DNA from: Favolaschia claudopus
Taxonomy: Eukaryota > Basidiomycota > Agaricomycetes > Agaricales > Mycenaceae
Assembly (NCBI GenBank): GCA_037176885.1
Contig: JAWWNJ010000084.1
Coordinates: forward strand, 682,001-746,000
Direction: 5' to 3'
Length of the DNA: 64,000 bases
Shown here piece by piece: positions 22,364 to 34,302 of the stretch; position 1 is the stretch's first letter, and each line of letters begins with the position of its first letter. Position numbers and translations under genes: made by a program. Under the pieces are notes generated by a model. The model searched no databases, was not told where the DNA came from, and worked only from the letters and a program-made list of their open reading frames with translations.

Positions 22364-23850
22364 GAATAACGGCTCGATACTGATGTCGGTGGGTGAAATT
22401 ACGAAATTAAAGAAAAAAGAAACTAAAATATTGCACGTGAAAAAGGGAGAGTTTGACGTGATTTGGCAATAGCTTCTATGACTTGTTCCAGCTTGTTCCG
22501 CGGACCTTCCGCTCCCGATGCCGCCACTTTCGATACTGAGCGGCTCGATGAACAGAGAAGTTCCAGCAGAGAAATATATATCTGAGCACATAGGCCTGTT
22601 TAAAAATGCCTTACAAGTGTTCGGAAATATTCTCGCATTTTGCTCTTCAATGTGGGCCTCAAAACAATTCAAGGTCAGTATCCTTCGATACTGAGCGGAG
22701 TTTCAATCTGCATCAGGTTCGGATTTCATCGGTCTTTCGGACATTGCGGTCCTCTTTGTCTTTCTTGCCGAATCATCAACTTGAACCTTCGCTCAAGCTG
22801 CTTGCTCCCATGCTCTGAGTCTCCGACTACGGAATTTCTGCTATCTTGCTCTCCTCTGACTCCGCATTCCTGTATCAGCTATTCAATTTCAGTTCCATTC
22901 AAGTTCCATTCAACTTTCAACTTTCAAGGACACCTACTAGGACGACAACAGTTCTCGGCGACTTTGCGGCGGCTTCAAATCCTCTCTTGCTGGCACAACT
23001 ACCTTCTCATTTTTCAAGTTCTCTTGTCCTCTCTGAGGCTCTCTCTCTTTCTCTCCAGCGCTTTCTTTGACCCGACACCGTCTCAAGAGTCAAAACTCCC
23101 CATTGTTTTCAGAAAGTTCAGATGTAACACCGGCTCTTGAAGAGGTGCAGTCCGGGTCGCATCAATACCTCTGTATTGCTGTGATTTAAAAACCGAAAGC
23201 CTATGTATCCAGTGAACTACTCCTGCGGATTTAATTCTATCACAGAGTCGAAATTCAGGCTGCGCCGCTGTGCGAGACTTCAAACAACAAACTTTTGACT
23301 CTTCTGTCAGCGAGCAATGAATGGTCAAGAGAGCCCTATTGCAGGGGGCCTCTGCTCATTCCGGAAATCCCATCTCCGAGCCCTCACGCGTGGAATTGGG
23401 ATACATAATAAGTACATATGTATAATGTTCAAATCACCATTTGGACTGCCTCTCAGCAGATTCCTCTTCGAATTCTTGTACAGAATGTCTACAAGACTAG
23501 AGTACCTATTCCTGAGAGAACTAAAGCCAGGTTGGTGAGCATTTTGAGTACATCGACAACTCAAATGAAGTGGCAAAAAATATTTGGTTGAATTTTTGCA
23601 ACAAGCGCACCTTCTATGCTAAGTATTGTCACAGTTGGGCTTGCGAGCCTTAAATGTGGTACAATAATGTGAGAGGACAAGCTATATGGCCACTATTGGC
23701 ACTCACAGACGTTCAACGACGCAACACAAAAAAGAGAAAGGAAACGAGGATTCCCGGCAAACGCCTCGGACCGGCGGCCCGTCATTTCAAACTCCGCTCA
23801 GTATCAGTATCAGTATCGATCACTGACATGAGTATCGAGCCCGAATAACC
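22364..23850. repeat. Region bounded by inverted GGCTCGATACTGAT motifs
   Basis: CCGAATAACGGCTCGATACTG at 22361 and its inverse near 23830-23850 (GTATCGAGCCCGAATAACC) face each other, with extra GATACTGAGCGG copies at 22525 and 22685 and TATCAGTATCAG at about 23805. Only CT-rich chance frames lie between. It may be a roughly 1.5-kb non-autonomous element, but boundaries are not proven. Confidence 0.4.
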
Positions 23851-24739
23851 TTGCTGAGGGTCAGCAAATGTTACTTCCCTCAGTTAGCACTGCACATTTT
23901 GCCTCAGACCCGGTTTTCCTGCAAATATACCGCGAGTTGGAAGAGATCAGTTGGAGATCACTGATCTCGCTTATGCCGACATCAAATTGACAGATCCGGA
24001 GATCGCTCACGTTCGAAAAAATACCAAGTCCACACGCACGTGGTTCGATCGCGTGACTTCATCATATGATGGTGACTCACCATTCTCTTCCTCTTCCCCC
24101 ATCTCTCTCTCCTTCTCCCTGCTCAATGTCCTCTTCACCGTCATTGCCCCCGCTGTCAACAAGCCCAAGGACCACGGCTCTCAGGCTTGAATCCCCGCGG
24201 GCCCTCCTGCCCCTCCGACCTTCTTGTTGACACCGACGCCGCCCACCCTCGCCCATCGTCGTATTCCACCAGCAAATAGGGGCGCTGGTGATGTGGTCTT
24301 AGGACTGATGGTGGGCTGGTGTCCTGCTCACAGGCATGGGCTCTCTGGTGCGTATGGTCTTGGCGCTGCTTTTATTTGAATTATCATTGACCGCTCATAG
24401 GCCGTTGGCGCGTCGACCACTCCAAATGAAGGTACGAGTGAGCACTTCCTGTTCATCACAGTCTTTCTCAACGAATCTCCACAACGTCAGGTAATATACT
24501 GTAATGTATCTGTTATCTCCTGGTCCGTCTTCCCTTTGATACCGCTCAGCTCATCTTTTCAAGGGTCGCATTCTTTTGGTTACAATGGATGTCTACTCGT
24601 CACTGTTGTTTCCATTCGATCTTCACTGACACTCACCTGTAGGTTTCCCTATCTGCGTCCATCGTTGTGCAGCAGTAGACGAGATGACAAGGAGGAGGAA
24701 TTAGCCAAGCTGGGATGGAACGACGACCACTACTATTTT

Positions 24740-25690
24740 TCACTGGGTACTCGGCCACATAAGACATGAGCCGCATAACGCGTGCGCAAATGACCCCACC
24801 CACAACTGGTACTGAACCATAGTATAGTAGGGGGTGTTGCCTTTAATTTGAGGCAGGTACCGAGAACATACCGGCAGAATTGAGCTCCCAGTGAATTTTT
24901 CTTTCCGGCATGTCCGTAAGAGGTAATTCATGAGGTACTTAGTCGGCCACCCGCTATTTCCTTGAGTTCCTGGGCAATTTTGATAATTCAAAATGGTGTA
25001 CCATTCACAGCAATGCAATAGGATGTAGTACATACAGTCCACAGCAACAGGGAAGTGTTCTTGTTCAACTAAAATCATCGAATTTATGGCAGAAAAATTA
25101 ACCCTTCCGAAAGATTCATGCTGATACAGCGATATACTTACTGACACCGCGCCACAAAATACAATTCAGACCTCCCACTCGGATATGCAGGAAGCTAAAT
25201 AAGCATCCCCAGCCCTGCTGACCGTCCACCATTGCTTGAAAAGGATCCGGGGGTCCGAGCCGAAGAAATTCGCCGCTTTCAGCTCATTCGCGCCAGTGCA
25301 TCTCAGATACAAAAGCAGAAAATAGCACTCACTCTGCAGTGACAGGTATACTGCTCCAGAGTGCTCTCCTAAATCGACAGGCTTCTGGTGCTTAAGTATC
25401 CAGCAAGATGAGCGTGGCCGCCAACGGACGGTCAGAAGTAGAGGGGTGTCCATCGCACTAGTTTGACGGCCGTTGCTGCCAAATCCTGAGATCAAAGTTA
25501 CATTGGAGGGAAGGAGTGGATAAGCCGGCCCAGAAAGAGCGCAGAAACTTGCGAAACGGCGGAGAACTGGAGGAGAACGAGGTTCCACAAATCTCAGTGG
25601 CTGGCTGATGGCAACGATTTCGGGTTCACACGTCTCCGGACGGTGATCAAAATGCCATAACTCTTGATCCACCCAAGATCCACCTATCGC
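24740..25690 (-). pseudogene. Unidentified minus-strand ORF pair
   Basis: I do not recognise this. Two adjacent minus-strand frames are open: 25690-25166 (about 168 residues, containing LWHFDHRPETCEPEIVAI and RFASFCALSGPAYPLLPS) and 25147-24740 (135 residues, containing VNFSAINSMILVEQEHFPV). Their composition (even use of W, H, C, balanced charge) is more protein-like than neighbouring shadows, and a GT..AG pair near 25165-25145 could join them. No start codon, domain or membrane segment is evident. It might be a degraded lineage-specific gene or a transposon fragment. Confidence 0.3.
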
Positions 25691-25736
25691 TTTCTGTCCA
25701 AACTCGTACTGAGCAAGTTGTCAGAACTAGTGCTGT

Positions 25737-26043
25737 GTAAAATTGTTCCCCGGCCATGTAATTTACATGTAAATTACATGTAAAATTCAAAATTCCCACG
25801 CTCCCAGGGTCTAAAAAAATCTCGTTTTCGCTTGCCGAAAATTGTGCCGATCGGTGCCGAACGATTGATCTGGAACAAATGCACTGGAATTGGATTTAAA
25901 GTTGCTCTTGAACCTGTTTTTGAAATCCTGAAGGCTGATTCCAGCCGTTTTTGAGCGCTTTTGATCAAAGCTCCTGCCTCATTTTTTACAATGTAAATTA
26001 CATGTAAAAAACCCGTGATGTAATTTACATCGGGCAATTTTAC
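25737..26043. mobile_element. Foldback MITE with TTTACATGTAA motifs
   Basis: GTAAAATTG at 25737 is inverted as CAATTTTAC at about 26035. Both subterminal zones carry ATGTAAATTACATGTAAA-type palindromes (25755-25790 and 25990-26025). The same TTTACATGTAAA words occur at 1540-1610. No coding capacity. Confidence 0.5.
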
Positions 26044-26594
26044 CACATATGCAAACTGCAATAATATAATATCAGATTGTACAGTAGCGGCACTCTGCGC
26101 TCATCGCAGGTTTTTTTGTATCGAAATTTAACACTATCGTTCCCATCACCTCGTTCCCGCCTAAACATCGACCAAGGTAGCCCTACATCTCACAAGCCCT
26201 CATCGTCGCCCACGCAACTCGGACGCTGCACCGACTCGGACACACCGACATCACCATGCCCCGCGCGTCCCAGCCGAGGACCACTGGCAGCCGAACACGA
26301 CAAGTTGAACAGCTCCTACACCTGATGTCAGTGTCAGCTTGACAAAGATGTCTGATTCGCGTCGTGGACACTTGAGCTTGTACGACCTGACAGTTTCCAC
26401 ATCCCAAAAAATATGAAGAGCACCGTATTCGACGCCCAGGCTTAACTCACAGTTGGTGTGTCTGCTGAAGTAGTGGCTCGGCTGGCCATATAGCCGGAGT
26501 AACGACTTCGTCGTTACTCGTATAGCCTGCCCCCTTAATATGTATACTCCTATCATTTTACCTACGATCGTCTACATATATTCGCAGTAGCTAC

Positions 26595-26767
26595 AGACAC
26601 ACCTCAGTCGTTCACCCTCTCGTGTGCCCGGCTGAGGTTTGTCTTCTATACCTTTGACTTCCCTCTCTTTACTTACGACGACTCTAGTTTACTTTGTCTT
26701 TAGGTATTCTAATACTTACAGTTGTTCACCCTCTCGTGTGCCCGGCTGAGTTTACTTTGTCTTTAGT
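26595..26767 (+). repeat. Dispersed repeat, copies 2 and 3
   Basis: 26595-26706 copies 21183-21292 with a small indel after CTCAGTCG. 26722-26767 repeats the GTTCACCCTCTCGTGTGCCC..CTTTAG core with an internal deletion. Confidence 0.65.
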
Positions 26768-26883
26768 CACTAGTGTCTTCGGGGCAGATTTCAATTTGTT
26801 GAATTTTTGAGAATTTTCGGCCGAACCGTTAGAAACGCAACTTTCGGACTTGGCAAAAACGCGACGTGTCAGTCACGTGATTA

Positions 26884-27939
26884 GTGACATCAGTGACATG
26901 TAACACATCGCTCCTTTCCCTCTTCCTTCATCTTGTGGCTCGTCCCGCGGCTTCCCGTGCCTCAATGCACCTGAAGATGATACAAGCCAACTCATGCAGG
27001 TCATCGACACGTCCCACGCCGCTGAGACGACCCGATAATGCCCAAATTTCGGCCTCTGAGGCTGATTGCGTCTCCGATCGACATCGCGACTTCGCGCCCG
27101 TAAGACGCGTTCAAGTGCCTCATCCGGGTGCTCTGACGACTATGAAACGTTTGAATTCTTTTGAGCTTGCCAACTATCCCCTCCCACCTCTCTTTGACCG
27201 GCACGAGGGACATGGTATGACCATGATTTGCATCGCTGATTCACGCGCTCCTCAGCCTCTCGATACTTTGCAATTAGCTTCAAGACTTGATGGGAACGTA
27301 TGCGGAGAGACTCGGATTCAACCACCTCGACACTCCACGACGTTCCGCCTCGTCAATTCGCTCGTCAACCGCTCGTTTCCGCCACGATCTCATTCCCAAT
27401 CACCAATTTCTGCAACACGCCATCGGCCACCTTGTATTCTGATTAAAGGTGCGTGTGTCATTAACTCTCTCCCCCTCGTCGGTCTCATCCACCTCCCTTC
27501 AGCTCCTTCTGCTGAGCGCGAAAATGTCTCTCCTCCTCTTTGCCCCTCCTCCCTCCTCTACCCTCAACGAGCTCAATTCGCAGCTCCCTGCGGAGGCTTC
27601 TCATTCGACACATTTGACTGGATGGTCGCCGGCGGGCTCGTCAAGTGCCAGGATTCGTTTGCGACGTTTGGAAGTATCCTGGGAAATGTGTCGACGTTGG
27701 ATACTGGGCGAGTAACTCTCATTGCTGCGTCTCTGCGCATAACTGACTCACTTCAAGACCCGTTACACCACACCAGCTTCCTCGCTCGAAACGGCGCCCT
27801 CGACCCTTCCACCTCCACACTCCACAACCCTCATACCGACACGTCAATTCCAGCACGACAACGAACGCCACACTCGAGGGCCGTCAAGATGCGCTCGTTC
27901 AATCAGCAACGCCGTCCACGTCCGCTCACGCAAGCCTGA
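26884..27939 (+). CDS. Hypothetical ORF, 351 codons, low complexity
   Basis: I do not recognise a family. It is an uninterrupted frame from ATG 26884 to a stop at 27937-27939, rich in Ser, Pro, Arg, Leu and His, with no domain signature. The region is strongly pyrimidine-biased on the + strand, which keeps several frames open (others continue to about 28490, very Pro/Ser/Thr-rich), so openness is weak evidence for coding. It follows directly after the 26595-26767 repeats and has no clear intron signals. It may be noise from composition or a degraded gene. Confidence 0.2.
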   Translation: MTSVTCNTSLLSLFLHLVARPAASRASMHLKMIQANSCRSSTRPTPLRRPDNAQISASEADCVSDRHRDFAPVRRVQVPHPGALTTMKRLNSFELANYPLPPLFDRHEGHGMTMICIADSRAPQPLDTLQLASRLDGNVCGETRIQPPRHSTTFRLVNSLVNRSFPPRSHSQSPISATRHRPPCILIKGACVINSLPLVGLIHLPSAPSAERENVSPPLCPSSLLYPQRAQFAAPCGGFSFDTFDWMVAGGLVKCQDSFATFGSILGNVSTLDTGRVTLIAASLRITDSLQDPLHHTSFLARNGALDPSTSTLHNPHTDTSIPARQRTPHSRAVKMRSFNQQRRPRPLTQA

Positions 27940-28763
27940 CCCTTACCTCCCTCTCTCTATGACGACGCTGACGCCCCGCCGCCACTTTCCCCCACGTTCC
28001 CTGTGTCTACTCTACGCTATGTCTACCTCGCCGCCGTTCCTCAGCCCAACTACCGCCTACCTCGCAATCCCACCCAACTCCTATTCGCTACCGCCGCCCG
28101 CCGCCATCGTCCCCAAGGGAACTTGACAGCATGCCGTCAATCAGGCTTTGACACCGCTGCCTTCCTCGCCAACACTCCGCCTTCTACCTCAAATCCTCCA
28201 TCCAAGCCCCACACCGCCGCCATTCGCTCGTTTCCGATCTCCACCAATCCTGCCCCTCAAGCCCTCGACACGGCGCTCCCGCTACTCCCTCTTCGCCGCT
28301 CTCTCAACGCCGTTTCCCACGCGACCGCAATCCCCGCGCTTCTCTCGCCATCACCACCTTCGTCTCCCGCCGCCACCAACTATCCCGACCCCACCGTCTT
28401 CTGACCCGACGACACCTAAGTCCCCGCCTCGCGCCATCAAACGCGCCGTTTCGACTCTAAAATTCGGCAAGTCAGCTACGACCCAACGCTTGTGATTCAA
28501 TTGCAATAAGCGGAAAATATTTGATTCCCATGAAATTACCGGGATAACTATTTATTCTGAACTATCCCCAGAGTTTTTGCGTCGCGCACGGCGGTACGGG
28601 GCAAACCGAGCAATTCGAGCTCTGGTTGTGTTGAATTGCCTTATTTGGGCGCAAATCCGACGTCTCGCTTATCTTGATCACTGGTGATCTATCGCTCGGC
28701 AATCGCCGTAACTTAGTGAATTTACCATTTAATTTGTAAATTCTATTACAGCTGTTTTAGATT

Positions 28764-28850
28764 CTATGCGGAGACGCGTTCACAACTGTCGAAATCCGCG
28801 CTGCATCGCCAGAATCAATCTCGCATCACGCCCGATCAGGCCGGCTTACG
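28764..28850 (-). repeat. Harbinger-like MITE terminus, shared with 36150-36240
   Basis: GACGCGTTCACAACTGTCG, AATCCGCGCTGCA and CACGCCCGATCAGGCCGGCTT are shared in the same orientation with 36150-36240. The last word resembles the inverse of the 343-742 MITE end. Only one end is seen here. Confidence 0.5.
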
Positions 28851-28972
28851 CTGGATCACACAGCATCACTGATATCAGTCCCGGAACGTGCATTTATCAC
28901 GGCGTTCTATGATTTACGACACATCATACGCTCCAGCACAGCCCCATCACCATTTGGTGTCCGCTCTGATAA

Positions 28973-28996
28973 AAGGGGGAGCAAGCTCCCCCAATA
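28973..28996. repeat. Solitary GGGGGAGCAAGCTCCCCC palindrome
   Basis: AAAGGGGGAGCAAGCTCCCC matches the ends of the MITE copies at 6203 and 9277. The flanks differ. Confidence 0.45.
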
Positions 28997-29019
28997 AGTA
29001 TGGTATCATGCTGCGGAAG

Positions 29020-29330
29020 GGAACACTGCTCACCATCCTGTCGCAATCGTGGATCTCATCTTCCACCATGTTAAATCCCAGCGCTGGCTGGACAGAATCG
29101 CAGAGGAACCTTCCTTCACACTACCCCGTCATGCCCTGCGACCCTCACTCCGTCTTGACTCCAACCTTCTCCCACCGGGGTCCAACAGCACACGGAACGG
29201 CCTCATTGACTGGGCACTGAAAGTCGTACTGCAGCGCGTCAATAAGGAGGCCGATCGGCTGGTTGATCCTGTGCATGGATTCGTACGTCTGCCGGGGGAT
29301 ACATGGGGTTGGGAAACGGTCTTGAATTCC
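29020..29330 (+). pseudogene. Unidentified coding fragment
   Basis: I do not recognise a family. The + frame contains FHHVKSQRWLDRIAEEPSFT and LIDWALKVVLQRVNKEADRL, which looks like genuine helical protein rather than a shadow. It has no start codon in a good context and runs into the convergent helicase fragment, which suggests a truncated gene piece. Confidence 0.3.
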
Positions 29331-29601
29331 TGGAGTATGCTTAAGAGCGAAGAAACGATTGCGACGGTTGCGCCGGCTATTTTTGCTGTTGCGACAACCG
29401 TAGCTGTGAACTCGTGCCCTTTCCAGTACCACATACACAGAGAACCTCAGTCCCTTGATTTATGTGCATTGCGAGGTCCAGTTGAAATGGTCGCAGCTCA
29501 GCCACCTTGCATGCACGTCGAAGTACTTCGTCAAGCCAGTCTCGCGAATTTACGGGTGGACGGGGCCGAGGAGACGCGTCAGACGCGCCAGCTTCATCCA
29601 T
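29290..29601 (-). pseudogene. RecQ-like helicase N-terminal fragment
   Basis: The minus-strand frame 29601-29377 holds a Q-motif-like ELRPFQLDLAMHINQGTEVL followed by VCGTGKG, a degenerate Walker A (the expected GxGKS/T lacks the final Ser/Thr). After a frameshift near 29400 a second frame continues with ATVAIVSSLLSILQEF, resembling the helix and motif Ia region of RecQ/DEAD helicases. Nothing after motif Ia is present. Similar helicases are widespread in basidiomycete genomes, some near telomeres. It is a fragment with no catalytic competence. Confidence 0.55.
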
Positions 29602-30023
29602 GATAGCCGTAGTATATTAGAACATAAGATAGCGTAGTTGAACGAGGGAGAATGAATGAGATTGAGAGAGAGAGACGCGTCGCGCTGCGTTTACCGAATC
29701 AAGACAGTTTGGGCCGCAGCGGCCATCGACATTCTCATCAACGCCATCACTCTCACGGACGCTTCACTGACCTACCCCCCATCAAAGCCCAGACTTTCCA
29801 TAGATCATTGAGAACGACTATCTTCTCATCGACTCGGCGGAAAGTCTGAGTAGCGAGACTAGGTATCGTATGATAAATAAAATCGTCTGCGAGTGGTATT
29901 CGCGTTACTGTTCGAAGTATCCGATCTGCTGGTGGGCTCGATGTCTGAAGCGTGCGGTAAACTCGAGAGACAAGATGGAAAAGGCCGATGGTGAGAGAAT
30001 GAGAGCATATAACCTGGGAGCAT

Positions 30024-30445
30024 AAGGTAGAGAGCAACCAAGTACGGTTGCCCCACGTGATTTAACCTTTTTGAGAAGATATAGTTCGTTCGTCGTATGT
30101 TGAGAGAAGAATAGGATATCTGGCTCAACGAATCTGAGGAGAGTCCTATTTACAATGTTCCTGAGCTTGGAATTTAGAGAAAGCTGTAAAATTGAAAGAC
30201 TAGTTCTTGAATGATGCAAAAACGATGGATTTGATGGGATTTTGAGGTCTGCCATCAATTTTGGAACTAGTCCCTCGAATCTCATCTTGCATGCATAGTA
30301 TTTAATTTATGGGTACCTAGTATGTATGCACACAGAATTGTGGAGCCAGATTTTTTAATCTCCCCCGAGCATAGGTGGAACGGACTATATCTTCTCAAAA
30401 AGGTTAAATCACGTGGGGCAACCGTACTTGGTTGCTCTCTACCTT
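30024..30445. mobile_element. Foldback element with about 60-bp arms
   Basis: 30024-30083 (AAGGTAGAGAGCAACCAAGT..) and 30386-30445 are inverted copies, nearly perfect for about 60 bp, each including CCCACGTGATTTAACC. The 300-bp interior has no conserved protein. Minus-strand frames of 89 and 126 codons overlap it without a domain. Confidence 0.7.
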
Positions 30446-30594
30446 AAAAGTAAATAAGAGGGCCAGTATGTTTCTTCATCCAAGACGAGTTTGTTAGGAG
30501 GTCCGGGTGGGGTTCCGGGCCGTTTCGGCCGCAACGCGTGGTGTTGACATGGCGCGAACGCCGTCAGTCTTCATCGTCACTATCCACACTCCCC

Positions 30595-33500
30595 TCAGGT
30601 TTTATCTTCCCCTCCTCCCCCTTCTGAACCTGCTTCCTCATCGCCAAACTGGTAGTCTTCATCGTCTCTCATCTCTACTGGCTCTACCGTGTCCCGTGGT
30701 TTCCCCGTCTTCGTGAAAGCGCCGGTCTTCTCCAAGAATTTGGCAGGCCGTTTGCGGTCCCTAGAATTTCCGGGAGCGAGATCTGTCTCGACACTTCGCG
30801 GAGCACTCCGCGATGTTCTTCGTGTCTCTCGCATTCTTTTAGTACGTGTTCTCTCGTCTGGAATTGTTCTCCGCATTGACAGGCGATTGTTTCTGTAGGC
30901 ACGAATTTTACGTAGTATTCCCCAATAAAAGCGTGACCCGTTCGGCATTGAACTAGTCGGCCGTATACTTGGCGCTTGGTGTCCGTGAAGTGGACTTTTG
31001 GTTTCAAGGCTGGGGGAATCCGATCGGCAGCGGCGAACCTACCGGTGGGGTACGTTTTCTTCCAGCTGTCGGTCCATTTCTTCAAAACATTCTCTTTTGC
31101 TGCCCGTCTTGCGTGCGTCAGAGTTATGGCCTCATCCGCGCACCACGTCTCTGCTGCCGACTTCGCGAGTTCGTCTGCTCGTTCGTTCCCGAGGATGCCC
31201 TCGTGTCCCGGAGACCAGTCGATATCGACTGTGTGTTCTGGGTCCTGCGCGAGGAATTTTTCGACATAGTGCCGGAATCTCTGGGCATGCGCTTGGCCTG
31301 CGGCTGGCTTTGGATCGAATATGCACCTCAGTGCTGCTGTACTGTCTGCGTAGAAGTGGAGGTGTTTCACTTCTGGGTGAGCTTTGGAGTATGTTAGTGC
31401 GTCGTGGGCCGTCCACGCAAGGCCTGCCATCTCGGCGTCAAAGACTTCCGATTTGGACCCCATTGGTCCGACTCTCGCTGTGCGCTCCCGGCCCTGATGG
31501 TATCCTACCGCGCTGTAGCCCACGCATCTCTTTCTTTGCTCTCTGCTCTCCAACAGCGAGCCGTCGGAGTAAAATGCTAGGTGGTCAGGACGGTGTTCAT
31601 ATTCGCCGACTTTTGCTTTGTGCGCTTTCGCCGCATCCTCCTTCTCGATTTTTCCCTCGTTCGCATTGATGCGAACTCGTTCACCATAGTCGCTGGCAAC
31701 TTTCCTCCAGGGTGCAGATTGAAACGGACGCACCTTTTCGCCTCTCTCTGGATGGTATGTGGATCTGGCCAGTTTCTGCAACCGCGTTGTTTTCGGCGCG
31801 GTCTTTCGGTTCTTGTTGACTCGTTTGTGTGGTGGAAGAGGCGGTGGAGCCGCCGCAGGCTCTCCTCCTCGCCACTCGCTCGGTAGTCTCTGTATTACCG
31901 GGTTCCGGTGTCCGAGTTTGTGCAGTCGTACTGCATATTGGTCGCGAACGAGGTCGAGAGTGTGTTCCACTGGTGGGATGCATGCTTCCAGCTCAAGAGC
32001 TCGGATGGGTGTTGTGCGGAAGGCTGCGGTGATGTGCCGCAGTGCTTGATTTTGAACGGTGCGTATCATGTCTATGTGGTTCCTTTTTCCTGTCCACCAC
32101 ACTGGTGCAGCGTACGTGAGTACTGGGAGCACACAGGTCCTATAAAGCGTTCGCAGGTGCTCTTGCGAGAGTCCGTTGACGGTGTTAGCAAGCATGCGCG
32201 ATCCGTTACATAACCTTTGATCGTGCGCGTTCTGCCAGGCTTCGCACATGGGGATCAAACGTCAACTTGCGGTCCCAGCCACTTCATGGTGGGTCCAACC
32301 TCTATCACAACTTCGTCGCCGTCGTAATCCTGGAAGCGGAACGACGGCTTTTCCCCTCCGTCTTGTCTCCAGGAGTGGTGCATGGCCTCTATCTTGTCAG
32401 GGGCTGCTGCTAATCCTACCTTTTTCAGCCAGTTCTTGACGAGGGTAAAGCAGCGTGTCAAGAGCCAAATGTTCGTCTTCAAGGAAAGAGAAGACTGCAG
32501 CAGCTTGCCGTCGTCAACGTAGAATTTGAGGTTCGGAGCCGTAGGTTTGTCGTCTGTGGTCGTACCCTTCGGCCATTTTTTCGCCACGTCTTCAAACTGT
32601 TCGAGGACTTCCGCTGTGTAGATCATGGCGAGGACGGGGGATACAGGTGAGCCTTGTGGCACCCCATTCCTTACTGGTTTCATCGCGCCGATCTTCCCAT
32701 CAAGGCATACAGCTGCTTCCCTGTCCTTCAAGAAGGACTCTACCCATTGCACGATTGGTAGTGGGATGCGCTTCCGTCGCATTTCTCGTAGTAAGCGGTC
32801 ATGGTTTACGTTGTCGAAGAAGCCTGAGATGTCAAAGGTTAGTACTGATGTTACCAAACCGTGGTTATGAGCGGCTTCAACATCCTCTACATAGGATGTT
32901 ATCGCGTCGATGGTGGAGCTATTGGGGCGCGAACCGAATTGGTTCTCGGAGACGAGATGATGAGCTCCAATGAGGTGCGCGAGTCTTACTGCGACGACGC
33001 GTTCTATCACCCTACCGAGACATTCCAACAGCTGAATCAGTCGGTATGCTTTCCGTTCCGAATAATCTTTTGCTTTTCGTAACGCCACTGCGATGGACTT
33101 TTTGAGGTCGCGAGGATGGTGGCCGGTATCAACACAGCGCCGCACGAGAGCTACGAGGAGATCTTCGTCCACTCCCCATGCACGGCGTACCACTAGGAAA
33201 GAGTTCTGCGAGATTCCCGGCGCTTTTCCGGGGTCTTGTTCGAAGAGTGATTGGCGTATTTCTTCTCTGGTGACAGGTACGTGTTCGATGTCGTCTCGGT
33301 GGGGTTCAAAGTCCGGTGGCTCGTTGTCCGGGAGTTCGGGTGGCGGCTTCATCAGTATGTCTCGCAATGCATCGCACTTGTCTTCGTGTTGTACTGCTGG
33401 CGGACGACCCGCCGTCCGTTTGATAGCGGGCGATGGGTAATTGCGAGTTCCCTTTGACCATTTTGTGAAGCTCCAGACGTCCTTCGGCTGTGCTTCTTCT

Positions 33501-33907
33501 AGAGTCTTCTGGAAGAAGGCCAAGCGTGTATTCTTATACACTCTCCTGAAACGGTGAGTAATGTTTCGTATAGCCTTTGCCAGCATCATTGAGCTGGTTT
33601 TTCCCGTTTGCTGCTTTCGGGCTTGCTGTTGCTCCCGCAGCTCATTCCGGGCATCGTTCAGCTCCGTGAGCACCGGGGTCCACTCCTTGGCTTTTTTGCT
33701 CGGTCGGAGTTCCGGGACTGCCTCGGCCGTAGCCCTGGACATTGCTTCGAGGATCAGTGTGGCGTCCTCATCCAACTGTTCCTTCGACCTTGGCTGGTCC
33801 AAATCCTTCAAATCAGACCAGCGTGCCTCCTGCTCAGTGAGCGCTGCTTTGTAAGTATTGTCCCATTTCTCTGCGTCAATTTTGGCGAAGTTATACTTCT
33901 TACCCAT
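30595..33907 (-). pseudogene. LINE ORF2: reverse transcriptase and RNase H
   Basis: From 33907 the frame carries a reverse transcriptase with TFDISGFFDNVNHDRL (motif A), GVPQGSPVSPVLAMIY (motif B) and LKFYVDDGKLL (motif C, intact YVDD). Two closely spaced frameshifts between about 32285 and 32215 disrupt the stretch around DRKLTFDPHV. The next frame (32258-30684) has the RNase H core with the expected acidic residues: FYSDGSLLE, AEMAGLAW, LHFYADSTAAL and WSPGHEGILGNERADEL. It ends with a CxC..H..C zinc-like motif (ACQCGEQFQTREHVLKEC). A further frameshift near 30770 moves the true C terminus (EFLEKTGAFTKTG-like) into the frame ending at 30595. The domain set and order identify a Tad1-type polyprotein; catalysis is prevented by the frameshifts rather than by active-site changes. 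Confidence 0.85.
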
Positions 33908-34302
33908 AACATTTTCGACCTCTTCCTCGCCATAATCAATAACCCAGCTGAGTGCTGTTGACTATGGTTGTCGTCGGAGGGGGTGCTTGTTGTACGTCCA
34001 GGACTTGGATGTCCAGGTCCTGTGCGATGTCTGATCGTAGGGTGACTGTGAAGTCTTTTCTCGGTTTCACGTAGGCCATAACACGTGGGCGTTCTTCCGC
34101 CTTCACCGCTCCGACTGAGTAGAATTGGGGTCCAGGCGGTATGCGCAGCTGGCCCCTGCACGTCAGTGCCGATGTCTCCCCACCATGGCTCGCTCGTCAA
34201 GATTATGTCGAACATATGAATGTAATCGTTCAGAATGGTATGACTTACCTCGTTCTTCCTATTCGTGTTCAACTGCATTACGCGAATCGGCTTGGTTTTC
34301 AT
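33808..34302 (-). pseudogene. LINE endonuclease N-terminal remnant
   Basis: The frame opens with IRVMQLNTNRKNEVSH and IILTSEPWWGDIG, the first two motifs of APE-type endonucleases (LQxNxN and xxExxW). After a frameshift near 34095 a short continuation is followed by the RT-bearing frame from 33907. The rest of the endonuclease, including GDFN and SDH motifs, is missing, so most of the domain has been deleted. Confidence 0.7.

Noticed and set aside
26884..28490. Long overlapping + strand frames as a real gene
   Set aside because: The strand is pyrimidine-rich so several frames stay open at once; residues are dominated by S, P, T, R and L and no domain is visible. The longest frame is kept only at low confidence.
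30969..31983. Long + strand frames opposite the LINE (up to 223 codons)
   Set aside because: They are shadows of the GC-rich RNase H region of the minus-strand LINE, whose motifs are clear.
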